A DNA stretch of 64,000 nt from Larus michahellis (lineage: Eukaryota > Chordata > Aves > Charadriiformes > Laridae). Each line of letters begins with the position of its first letter. Positions within the stretch are counted from its first letter, which is position 1. The position numbers and the translations under genes are program-made. This document shows, one piece after another, positions 1 to 8,946 of this stretch. Location: contig NC_133929.1 in assembly GCF_964199755.1 (NCBI RefSeq), forward strand, positions 6,589,806 through 6,653,805, in the 5' to 3' direction. The notes below the pieces were generated by a model. That model was given only the letters and a program-made list of their open reading frames with translations, was not told the origin of the DNA and searched no databases.

Positions 1-1008
1 CCAAGGGTCTCCTGCTTCCCGTTTGATCCGGCCCCATAGGGGTGGCACAAGGGGTTTTTGCCAGAGAGGACAGAGTGTCAGCAATCCCAATGTGTGTTGG
101 TGTCATGGGCCTTCCACTGGCAAATCGGTAGTCCATGTTCCATCACTACTAACCCAAACAGTACGTCCCATAGAAGGCAATGGTAGCTTTTTACAATTTA
201 CATGGGTATCCTTAACTGTCAAACGTGACCAGGTGTCATTGATAGGAGTGGTATATTTACGGCAAATACAACCCAGGCGAAGAGCTCGAGCTATCGGGCC
301 CAATTTCTGAATTTCACTCTCATTGCTAGTGCAATTGTAAACTTTGGTACAATTCCAATTATAGCTTTTTGGTTTAATGGAACGAGAAACCTTAAAATCG
401 GTATATACATCAACAAGGGTCTTTGATGGTCCAATGGTCCCATCCCAATCAATGCACCAGTCAGTGGTCTGCATGTAATGCCAGTCACCCATTTTGGGTT
501 CTTCCCATATTTTGGGTAAGTGCATTCCCCAGGGAAATTTGTCACATGTGGTTTTGATTTTTGCATGGGAATATTTACCTTCCCAGCAGGTCTCTTTCTG
601 GCCAATGTGTGACCAGCCAAGAGAATATATTGTAGTGTTTCCAAACTTCATCCTGCCTATGCTAGTTTTTGTCATGGCCGTAAAGGTTTGATTTAGATCA
701 AGGGTTAAAATTCCCCAGTCCAAAGGTGAAGCAGCGGACTTGGGTAGAGGCAAACATGCTGTTATTTGACTGACATTATGTATGTGCCCAAAAGCACGGA
801 TCAATTGCAATACAAGGTTTGTGGAAAAACCCCATCCACAGGTAGACAACAAGAGAATACCCAAACTATATTTTACCAGCATCATGGTTAAAATTTCGGT
901 TGCCAAACTATTATCGACACTATGAAAGCCAGTCAGATTGTTAGAGCTATTAGCGAGCCTTGAGGACACTCCAACTCTGTGTAGGATAGGCCGTGGTCCC
1001 AGGTGCAA
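1..1008 (-). pseudogene. env: ERV-C envelope, surface subunit (3' part off window)
   Basis: A retroviral envelope reading frame on the minus strand, open for 301 codons from 1008 to a TGA at 103-105 and continuing in the same frame to the window edge. Near residue 42 a Met-Met begins a hydrophobic stretch that looks like a signal peptide. The following part is rich in cysteines and N-x-S/T glycosylation sequons, as in a retroviral surface subunit. Past the TGA, in the same frame, an R-x-K-R furin-type site lies at 19-30, where the surface/transmembrane boundary would be. The transmembrane subunit is beyond the window. The first Met may not be the authentic start, since env is normally translated from a spliced RNA. 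The internal stop makes this copy defective. Confidence 0.75.
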
Positions 1009-1079
1009 TATGTTGTCGTCAGTGTTTCTGCAAAGTAAAACAAAAGAGAATGCTCAGTTGTATTCTGACCGGCAGAGTA

Positions 1080-4000
1080 AAGTTAAAAGGTAGGTACCAC
1101 TCATCTGGTACTAATTTGGTGTATTTTCCCAGAACTGTCCTTTGCTTCCCAAGCATAGAGATTCTTTGGAGTTGTTAACACCATTGCCACTGTTCCAATC
1201 TGGAGCATTTTGACCATTACTGGTTGGCCCGCATAAAATCCTGTAGGATATTCCCCTGGTTTAGTGTGTACCTTAGGGACAATGGTGGAGGCTGATACAC
1301 AAAAAGCTTTCATCCTCGGGCATCCATCTCCACTCCACTGATTATTTAACTGGTATCAGACAATCGCAGGTGCCACCCATGTTCATAGGTTTTAGAGAAC
1401 TGTTTGACCAACCCATTTGTTCACTCAACAATACCGTTAGCTTGGGGATAGTACGGCGTATGGAATACCCATCGAATCCCTTCTTCCTTTGCCCAGTCTT
1501 GGACTACTGTAGCTGAAAAGTGTGACCTGTTATCACTTTGAATCTCCTCAGGAAGGGGAAGTGTGCTAAACCACTCTTTCAAACATGGTACAGTGTTTTC
1601 CCCAGAGGCAGCTGCAACTGCTATAGCCATGGTTATTCCTGAAACAACTTCCACCCCCACTAGTATGTATTTCTTACTTCCTGAAGGTGGGACTGGGCCT
1701 ATGTAATCAATCTGCCAAGTGTGCCACAGTGTCTTCTTATCTCAGATATGCAGGGGAGGTGCTTTACTTGGATGGTCTTTGTTAAGTCCTAAACGACATT
1801 GTGAACAGGCTGTCACCACTTGTTCACACAGCTTTACCGATACAGGCCATCCACGAAGTATGCCTTCCCGATAAAGATCAGCTTGTCCAGTGTGGCCTCA
1901 TTTAACATGCAACCATTTGAGCAAGCGTTCCCATTCCTGGTTATCACTTATGATATCAATTTCTCGCAGTCGTGTGAGACTATCAACTTGTCGGTTAAAC
2001 TGGGCAGCAATAGAAGCTGATCGATCATGTCCTTTTACCCATCCAACACACAGCATTCTTTGCTCCCCTATCTCTAGCAATTGCTTCCAACTGTCAGTTT
2101 GCCAGACTGGAACTCTATTTACTTGCCAATCATTGGTTGCCCAATGACCTATCCACTCTGTGACCCCTTTGAAAATGGCATATGAGTCGGTATAGATCTG
2201 GCTAGCACCATGTTGTGCAGCTAGCAGGACTGCTCTAAGTTCCCCCACTTGTGCACTTCCCTTACCTTCCTCACTCAGCCTTTCCCCGTGGCCACCTCCA
2301 ATGCCACAGCCTTATCATTCCACTCATTGTTCTGTCTATAGGATGTTGCAGCCGTGAACCACACTCCTTTTAGGTCGCTACCTTCTTCCAGGGGTGGCGC
2401 CTCTTGTATTGGAGACTACTTACTCGGTGGGGAATAGTAAAGTGCTATCTATGTCTTTCTGTAACTTAGATAATTTAACACTGCCTTCCGTGATAGGCAT
2501 TATCTCATTGATACCTTCCAAATAGGCATACTGCTTACAGACGGTAGGTTTCTGGGCAATGCCTGCGGGTGGCGCTGTACCCTTATGAACTAGGTCTAAA
2601 AGGTGGAAAGGACCCCTGATGATCACATTCTGACCTCTCCTAATGTGGTCAGCCCGTTCTACGGCTGGTACTAAGGATAGTAGGCCCTTTTTGAGATCCA
2701 AATATCACATCTCAGTATCATTAAAAGAGTGAGAGCTGAATTCCAATGGCCTCTCAGGCCCATCTGGTCCTTTCTGCCACAAATTACAATGAGAACCATG
2801 CTCACTGAATCCCCATTCCACGAAAATGGGATCAGATGGATGTATCGGGCCTAATTGCTGGAACAACCTTAATTCTCTGATCAAGGTCTTCAGGGCCTTC
2901 GCCTGCTGTTCAGTCAGTTCCCATTTTTTTCCCTTTCTCAATAGGTTCTACAATGGGCATGCAATAATAGAAAAACCAGGAACATGTTTGCGCCAATAAC
3001 CCAGAGTCCCCAACAGCTGCTGTAGCTCTTTTCTGTTAGATGGTTCCTGCCCCTGCTCTATCTTCTCCAGTGTGTCTGGGAGAATAGAAGCAGCTCCTTT
3101 TATCCACCAGACCCCTAAAAACTTAACCTCCTGTGCAGGCCCCTGACATTTAGACAGAGGAATGTCTAGTCCTAGAGTTATTAATTTTTCTCACGCACCT
3201 TCCAGAGTGCACTTGACATCCTCTAAATTGTCTCCCCCTATCAGTATGTCATCAATATATTGATAGATGGTAACGCCTGGTGGGCTAGAAATTTCTGCTA
3301 AAACCTTTGCCAAGGCATTATGGGAGATGGTAGGGGAGCGCTTATAACCCTGGGGCAGCCTGTTAAAGGTATACTGTACCCCTTTCCAAGTAAAGGCAAA
3401 TTTAGCCTTATCACATTCCTGCAGTGGAATCATAAGAAACATATCCTTTATATCTAGAGTTGCCATCCATGTGTGAGACACTCCCTGGATTAGGGTCACT
3501 AACTCTGCAGTATTTGGTGTGGCGACAGTTAAAGGTGCAGTGTTGGCATTCAGTCGCCTGTAATCAATCATAAGCCGCCACTGTCCATTCGTTTTTTTTA
3601 CCGGCCAGACAGGAGAATTATATGGGGAGTGAGTGCAAGTGATAATATCTCTTTTTTCCAAGTCTGCTACCACCCCGTCAATGCCCGACTGCATGATCGC
3701 TGGCAGCAGGTATTGTCTCACATTGGTAAGTTTTGATGGGGGCAAGGGTATAGACATCTCTAATAAATTTATACTTTTTGTCTCATCCCCTCCTGCATTA
3801 ACTCGCCCAGCAAAGCTCCAAACTGAGCCATCAGGGAGTTTCCGTGTTCTGCCAAATAATAAATCAAATCCCAATATGTTAGTATTGCCTGCATCCACCA
3901 ACACTTCAGTTCGAGTCAATTTATCTTCCCCTGGGAGCCATAAAGTGATCTTTGCCATGGGGCATTCCTTTATGATCCCATCAATTCCTGTGAATTTTAG

Positions 4001-4207
4001 CTTGCAGCGACCAGGTTTAACATTTAGGCGTTCTGTGGTCTTCTTAGTAATTACTGATATTTGGGCACCAGTATCAATAAGAAAATTTACAAAAACTCTC
4101 TGGGGTCCCACTGGTATAATAATAATTGGTTCATGATGTTTATTAGAGAGCCACTGCATAGCTAACACCCTCCGGGCAGGGTGGCTCACTGTCCTCCCCG
4201 GGGGCAT
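1080..4207 (-). pseudogene. pol: ERV-C protease-RT-RNase H-integrase, decayed
   Basis: The longest open piece (3191-4207) holds the retroviral aspartic protease, with its DTGAQ active-site motif intact, and the fingers and palm of reverse transcriptase with YIDD. Pieces in shifted frames follow leftward: RT connection (2705-2941 and 2420-2701), RNase H with a TDSY motif (1898-2248), integrase core with QSDN (1421-1660) and a GQPV-type integrase C-terminal domain (1101-1313). The pieces lie in the correct order and match the ERV-A polyprotein closely, so this is one gene broken by several stops and frameshifts. The frame is entered from gag through a putative -1 slippery site at 4210-4216. Confidence 0.88.
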
Positions 4208-4209
4208 AC

Positions 4210-4216
4210 GTTTTTT
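4210..4216 (-). promoter_or_regulatory. Putative -1 ribosomal frameshift heptamer (ERV-C gag/pro)
   Basis: On the minus strand the gag/protease boundary has seven A followed by C, containing the canonical A-AAA-AAC heptamer. Shifting back one base after it gives exactly the protease frame that is open from 4207. The same heptamer is at the same place in ERV-A (8916-8922). GC-rich self-complementary sequence follows in both. Function is inferred from position and conservation. Confidence 0.6.
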
Positions 4217-5782
4217 TGCAGCGTATCTTTCCTGTCAATCAAATCTCTGTGGCGCTGAGGGTGGGGGTTTGTCAGGGGCTATATGCCTTCCTGGTGACTG
4301 ATCTCTCTTTAGCGAATCAGTTCTCCTGCTCAGCAATTTTACCAGAGCTTGGAGATCAGCAGTGGATGAGCCGTGTAACAACCGTCGAGACACTCCCATT
4401 GCCACAGCCTGTCACCAGAGGTCAGTGCACTCCTTATCAAATTTAGGTTTGACCTCAGGTTTTGGCTTAGGAGTATAGACTTGATGGACTCCGTGGGGGG
4501 GGGGGGGGGGGGTCGTGGGGCCTCTCAGCGGTCGAGCCAACCCAGCCCATCCTACGTTCATAATCTACCAATTCCTGTACAAAATCACCCCAAGTAGTTA
4601 CACGAGCCTGTTCTGCCTGGTCTCTCCGTCACGTACCACCCTGTTGCACTACATTTTGGGTGGCTTGTATGCGATCTTGCACATTTGCCACATACGTCTT
4701 TAGACTATCTGGGAGTCCATGGATAAGGGGGATTAATCTAGCTGGATCAATAGGGGCTGACATTGGGGATTTCCTTAACAAGTTCTGCTCATACATTGCC
4801 TGTATACAGGCTGCCTTTTGCACAGATGCAGTCAAGTCAGTGGACCCTGAAGTCTTTATCACACAAGGGTCTCTCCTATCTTGTGGATCAATACCACCAG
4901 CCCAGTAAGCAGCCCGTGTGGTCAATGAATAATTATGATCACCCAGCATGGTGGTTAAAAATACTCCAGGACTCCAATAACCTGCTTCTTCTTCACTTAA
5001 CAAAATGTTATCTCCTCCTGTGAGGGATACACGCCACACATACTCAGTCTTGGACTCCCCTGGGCGCCATGAGTATTTTTCCCGCAGCTTGGCTAAATCA
5101 GTAGGAGACCATGGGACAGTCCGCATAGTGGTACGATCGCTCCCCGCCTCATTTGTGGCCTCAGTTTTGATGAGCACCCATACGGATACAGGCTCTGGGG
5201 TATAATCATAATTGGAACCCTCCTCCGGTTCATCAGAGTCATCATCATCATACCAGGTATCTCCTTCCCACGTTTCAGGATTAGTACACCGAACTATTCT
5301 GCAGATCTGTGCTGTAGAATCACTAGCGGTCGGCATTGATTCCAGCACAGAGTGCAACTTTTCCCAAAATGGACTTTCTATGGACTTTTCACCAACAGCC
5401 AACAATAACATCTTAGAGCAGCTCATTTTCCTTCTTTAAATTTGCAATTTCAATTAGGAGAGTATCTACTCGCGTTCCTAACTGTTCCCACTCAAAACTT
5501 AGAGATTTCTGTAACACTTCATTGTATGACTTTAAAGTAGCATATTCCATATCTGCAATTCGTTCAGGAGGTGGGGATTCCTTAGCCTCCTGCTGCGCGC
5601 ATGATAAACAAGCTCCTAAAATCGTACAGACAATTCCTTGACCCTTATTACCTTTAACCTTCTGCTCACTCCTGCACTGTTCAATTTGCTCAATTATTTT
5701 ATCTTCATCTTTCCAGAATTCCTGGGCCCACTAGTCCTGCTGGGGACGGTGCACACTTATATTTTTGTAGCAGTTTATCTAT
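4217..5782 (-). pseudogene. gag: ERV-C gag, decayed
   Basis: The central open piece (4629-5426) matches ERV-A Gag over its conserved core, including the PWxPTxLAKxREKYS, LSEEEAG, GDHNYSLT and SPMSAPIDP blocks. Upstream (about 5430-5780) the homologous coiled-coil N-terminal region is readable with a stop near 5420. Downstream (4217-4628) the C-terminal part is interrupted by an 18-base G run and other lesions. The codon aligned with the ERV-A gag start, five bases after the primer-binding site, is ATA at 5780-5782 instead of ATG. No CCHC zinc knuckle is seen. The gene is not functional here. Confidence 0.82.
4495..4512. repeat. Homopolymer run of 18 G
   Basis: An uninterrupted run of 18 G on the plus strand (C on the coding strand of ERV-C gag). 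It breaks the gag frame. A run this long is prone to slippage and to sequencing length error. Confidence 0.95.
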
Positions 5783-5787
5783 GGCAA

Positions 5788-5805
5788 ATCCTGCCAACTA
5801 CGCCA
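5788..5805 (-). other. ERV-C primer-binding site, serine-tRNA type
   Basis: On the minus strand TGGCGTAGTTGGCAGGAT starts eight bases after the LTR end (CGACA). It is identical to the ERV-A site and, from recall of vertebrate tRNA-Ser 3' ends, differs at one position from a perfect match. Confidence 0.75.
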
Positions 5806-5813
5806 TTATTTTC

Positions 5814-6169
5814 TGTCGCGTTAAAAGGACTGTAGTTTTGATATTTATCTGTCAGAGTTTCACCAGAGGACTTTCACTGAGTCAGATTCACAAATAATCG
5901 AAATCAGTTATTTTATTGAGAGCGACAGTTGCAGATTCGAGATTGCCATTGATAAATTCACTAACTACAATAGCGCTAATTACTTAAGGTTAATATTGCT
6001 AGCAAAAATAACGATAGTACAACAACCCGGGGTAACATTCACCAGAGGGTGAAGGCACAGCGCTTACCCAGAAAGGTGTCCCTGCCTGGGGTGGAGGAAG
6101 AGAACACAGCCCGTTGACTGGTCCGTCAGGTACCAAGTTCCTTCTCTCCCAATTTAACAGTCATTCTCT
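5814..6169 (-). mobile_element. ERV-C 5' LTR, 3' segment (R/U5 side)
   Basis: This segment is homologous to the second half of the solo LTR at 32683-33490 and ends, on the minus strand, in CGACA just before the primer-binding site. It is cut at 6169 by the ERV-A insertion. The rest of the same LTR resumes at 22691. The last five bases here (TCTCT) are the ERV-A target site and are repeated at 22686-22690. Confidence 0.88.
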
Positions 6170-7327
6170 TGTGGAATAAATACTAAATTGGCTAAAAATA
6201 CAAAAGTACAGCATTGTTCACACATTAAGGAAAAGTATAAAATCAAGAGGCTTCTGAGGTAGAAAATAGCCACAGCTGGCATGAAGAATACAACACCTGT
6301 GGTTCCCTGATAAGCTACATGAGGTACGGGACGGGATGCAATTATTCCGCGGCTTTACCTTATGATGTATAGCAGATACGGGAATGGGATGATACCATGA
6401 AACAGATAAGCTGCCAATTAGCTGCTCGCTCAATGCTCAGAGACAACATTTTGTCAAATTTTGATGAAATGCTGTCCTCTGTGCGAACTTTGCTCATTAT
6501 AATGTCATTATGATACCAAACCACACCTCCATCCCAAAGGCTACCCACCTCCAAGGTGCGACCACTCCTTCTTGAGTCTGCGCCCTGAATTTCTCGTCAA
6601 CTATACCTTTAATTGTGAAGCGAGAGAATTTTACACCAATCATGATAAAAGTATGTATGACTAAAGTCACTCAAACTCCACCTTGAAGATAACAAATAGT
6701 ATAAAAATAGCCCGAGAGAGGGGGGATACCCAGGGAAGACACCATCTCAAAGAATTCCATCACTGACTTCTGGGATCAGTCGACGGGCTGAGCCTCTCTT
6801 CCCCTGCATAGGGACGCCTTTGGGTAAGACTTAGACTATACCGAGTGCTTCCTCGGGAAACTTAGAAATTTCTCGAGAGACTCTCTTTTCTACTTTTAGA
6901 GCCAGGCTGTATCGTTTATAACTTTGTCGCGCGTTTTGTATATGTAACAATACTTTCATTTGCACGTGCTTTGCAGACAGTGTATTTATCACCGGCAATC
7001 CTAAGAACCTATATACCTGTTGCTTAAATAAACTGCACCTTTTTTTAAGTAGCTAGTCGTTTTGGTTTCTCACTGAACGTGACCAAAGACTGGAGAGTGG
7101 CCGTGCTAGTTCATGAGCACGACTAGACTGAAGGTGCAGTCCACTATTAGTGTATCCAAATCGTAATAGTTTAATACATATTAAACGCAACTGGACTGAT
7201 AGTGCTGAATTGGGCATCACTCAGAATTTAAACCTAGCCGCACCTAGCCTCCCACCTCGGTGAGGAGTGTTAGAACGCAAGGGGGTTTATTTTCTGCCAA
7301 AACCACTTTGCCCCTTTTCACACAACA
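6170..7327 (+). mobile_element. ERV-A 5' LTR
   Basis: It starts TGTGGAATAA and ends ACACAACA, with TG...CA termini. A TATAAAAA box is at 6700-6707 and an AATAAA polyadenylation signal at 7027-7032, which places R roughly between 6730 and 7050. It is nearly identical to the copy at 21528-22685 and homologous to the inverted solo copy at 28443-29966. A 71-codon antisense frame (6218-6433) recurs in the 3' LTR but is a by-product of LTR identity. Confidence 0.95.
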
Positions 7328-7334
7328 GAATTTT

Positions 7335-7352
7335 TGGCGTAGTTGGCAGGAT
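7335..7352 (+). other. ERV-A primer-binding site, serine-tRNA type
   Basis: TGGCGTAGTTGGCAGGAT lies seven bases after the LTR end. It complements the 3' end of vertebrate tRNA-Ser (from recall) with one mismatch. The gag ATG follows after only four bases, so the untranslated leader is nearly absent. Confidence 0.78.
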
Positions 7353-7356
7353 TGCC

Positions 7357-8946
7357 ATGGATAAACTGCTGCAAAAATATGATTGTGCCCCTTCCCAGGC
7401 TGGGAAGGAGTGGGCCCATAAATTCTGGAAGGATGAAGAGAAAGTGGTGGCACGTATTGAAGAGTGTCGGGCTTCACATAAGCTCAGAGCCGGGAAAGGC
7501 AAAGGTGTGATCTGTGCAGTGTTAGGCGCCTGTTTATCTTGTGCACAACAAGAAGCTAGGGAAACCCCTGCTCCTAATCTGATTTCAGCTGTAGAATATG
7601 CAACCCTGAAATCGGAGAATGAGGTGTTGAAGTCATCACTAGCCTTTCAAAAGGAGACAGGAGAAAAATTAAGAACTCAAGTTGATAAGCTTGTGAGTGA
7701 GAATGAATGTTTAGGAAACCGTAATGCTCAACTTGGGAGTGAAAATCTCAAACTTAAAGGTGAAAATCACCAACTTAAAATGTTATTGGAAAGGGTGACT
7801 GGGCTCTTAGATAAAATGCAGGCCTCGACCCAAGTCCAACAAATTCATAAGTTAATGTGTTATCCAAATTCCGGAACCCAGACTGGAGATTTTTGGTCTA
7901 ATAGTGAAGATGAGGAAGAAGATGAGGAGGGAAGGACTTTTACTGTGAAATCTCGAGTCTTTCCTTTACGACCTCTGATTAAAACTGAAACCACAGTTGA
8001 TGAGGATGATGAGGAAGTCCGCAACACTGTGCGTACTATTCCGTGGACACCAACAGAGTTAGCGAAAATAAGGGAAAAATATTCGAGGCGGCCAGAAGAA
8101 TCAGCTGTTGAGTATGTGTGGCGAGTTTCTTCTGAAGGAGGAGATAGAATTATGTTGAGTGAGGAAGAAGCAGGAGACTCCTGGGGACCAGGAGTGTTTT
8201 TAACTACAATGGACGGGGATCATAATTATTCCCTAACCGCTCGAGCAGCCTTTTGGGCAGGTGGTGTGGATCTGCGAGAGAGGGGGGAGCCATTAGAGAT
8301 TAGAGCTACAGGCTACTGTGATCTGTTTGCGGCTGTATGGAAAGCAGCTTGTCTGCAAGCCATGTATGACAGAGAGGAATTTCGGAAATCCCCAATGTCA
8401 GCCCCTATCGACCCCGATCGATTAGCCCCTCTCATCCGTGGTCTTCCCGATTGCCTGAAATCATTTGTTGTTCGCACTCAAGATCGCATACGAGAGGCTC
8501 GGGATGCTCATGGGCGGGGCCGGCATTGCTACATGCCCACCTGGAATGAATATGTACAGGAAATAGACCAATGCGGGCGCCGAATGGGCTGGGCCAGCCT
8601 AACTAGTGAAAAATCCTCCGAACACCCCCGAAAGGTTCGCCAAGTCCGAACTCACACTCAAAACCCCAAACCGGTGGAAAGGTTTAAGCCTGATAAGGAC
8701 CGGAACGAGTTGTGGCGTAAAGCCCTACAATTAGGGGTGCCCCAACAATTCTTGCACGGTGTCCCTACGGGAGATCTCCGTACACTGGTCCAATCTCTAA
8801 CTAGAAAGAATAATTTGGCTGGGGAGAAAAGTCTAACCAGAGAATCCCCAAGCTGTGAGAAAATTGTGCCTTCTGCACCAGAGCGTAATTTGATTGATTT
8901 GTCAGAATCCCAGTCAAAAAACTCCTATCCCCAGGGAGGGCAGTGA
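7357..8946 (+). CDS. gag: ERV-A Gag polyprotein, intact
   Basis: An uninterrupted 529-codon frame starting at an ATG in a strong context (GCCATGG) four bases after the primer-binding site. The frame is also open upstream through U5, but the ERV-C homologue and the context favour this start. Residues roughly 95-165 form a heptad-rich coiled coil full of Leu, Glu and Lys. An acidic stretch (about 185-200) follows. The conserved Gag core with LSEEEAG, GDHNYSLTARAA and SPMSAPIDP comes next, and the C-terminal part is basic. There is no CCHC zinc knuckle. A coiled coil near the N-terminus and lack of zinc knuckles recall spumavirus-like Gag, but that is an analogy. The protein would form capsids if expressed. 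It is read into pol by a putative -1 shift. Confidence 0.9.
   Translation: MDKLLQKYDCAPSQAGKEWAHKFWKDEEKVVARIEECRASHKLRAGKGKGVICAVLGACLSCAQQEARETPAPNLISAVEYATLKSENEVLKSSLAFQKETGEKLRTQVDKLVSENECLGNRNAQLGSENLKLKGENHQLKMLLERVTGLLDKMQASTQVQQIHKLMCYPNSGTQTGDFWSNSEDEEEDEEGRTFTVKSRVFPLRPLIKTETTVDEDDEEVRNTVRTIPWTPTELAKIREKYSRRPEESAVEYVWRVSSEGGDRIMLSEEEAGDSWGPGVFLTTMDGDHNYSLTARAAFWAGGVDLRERGEPLEIRATGYCDLFAAVWKAACLQAMYDREEFRKSPMSAPIDPDRLAPLIRGLPDCLKSFVVRTQDRIREARDAHGRGRHCYMPTWNEYVQEIDQCGRRMGWASLTSEKSSEHPRKVRQVRTHTQNPKPVERFKPDKDRNELWRKALQLGVPQQFLHGVPTGDLRTLVQSLTRKNNLAGEKSLTRESPSCEKIVPSAPERNLIDLSESQSKNSYPQGGQ
8916..8922 (+). promoter_or_regulatory. Putative -1 frameshift heptamer A-AAA-AAC (ERV-A gag/pro)
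   Basis: The heptamer is exactly in the gag codon phase needed for simultaneous slippage (third base of one codon, then AAA, AAC). A -1 shift gives a frame that matches the ERV-C protease N-terminus. C-rich/G-rich complementary runs begin about seven bases downstream, and a further stem (8945-8953 with 8962-8973) is shared with ERV-C. In this copy an extra two bases near 8975 throw the shifted frame out of the protease frame. Confidence 0.62.

Larger units (their letters stand above)
1..5813 (-). mobile_element. ERV-C: env-bearing class III-like provirus, internal region
   Basis: Reading leftward from its LTR end at 5814, this minus-strand provirus shows a serine-tRNA-type primer-binding site, gag, protease-RT-RNase H-integrase, then env, which runs off the left edge of the window. 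The order is that of an autonomous retrovirus. Gag and pol are clearly related to those of ERV-A (shared gag blocks such as the SPMSAPIDP motif), but many stops and frameshifts show it is older and dead. Its 3' LTR is outside the window. Its 5' LTR is split between 5814-6169 and 22691-23110 by the ERV-A insertion. Class III (ERV-L-like) assignment rests on the RT and RNase H wording recognised by eye. Confidence 0.88.

Noticed and set aside
6218..6433. A 71-codon antisense frame repeated in both ERV-A LTRs (also 21576-21791)
   Set aside because: It recurs only because the LTRs are near identical; no protein features.
8894..8896. Start of ERV-A pol as an independent gene
   Set aside because: The first codon is TTG right after a stop; retroviral pol is made by frameshift from gag.
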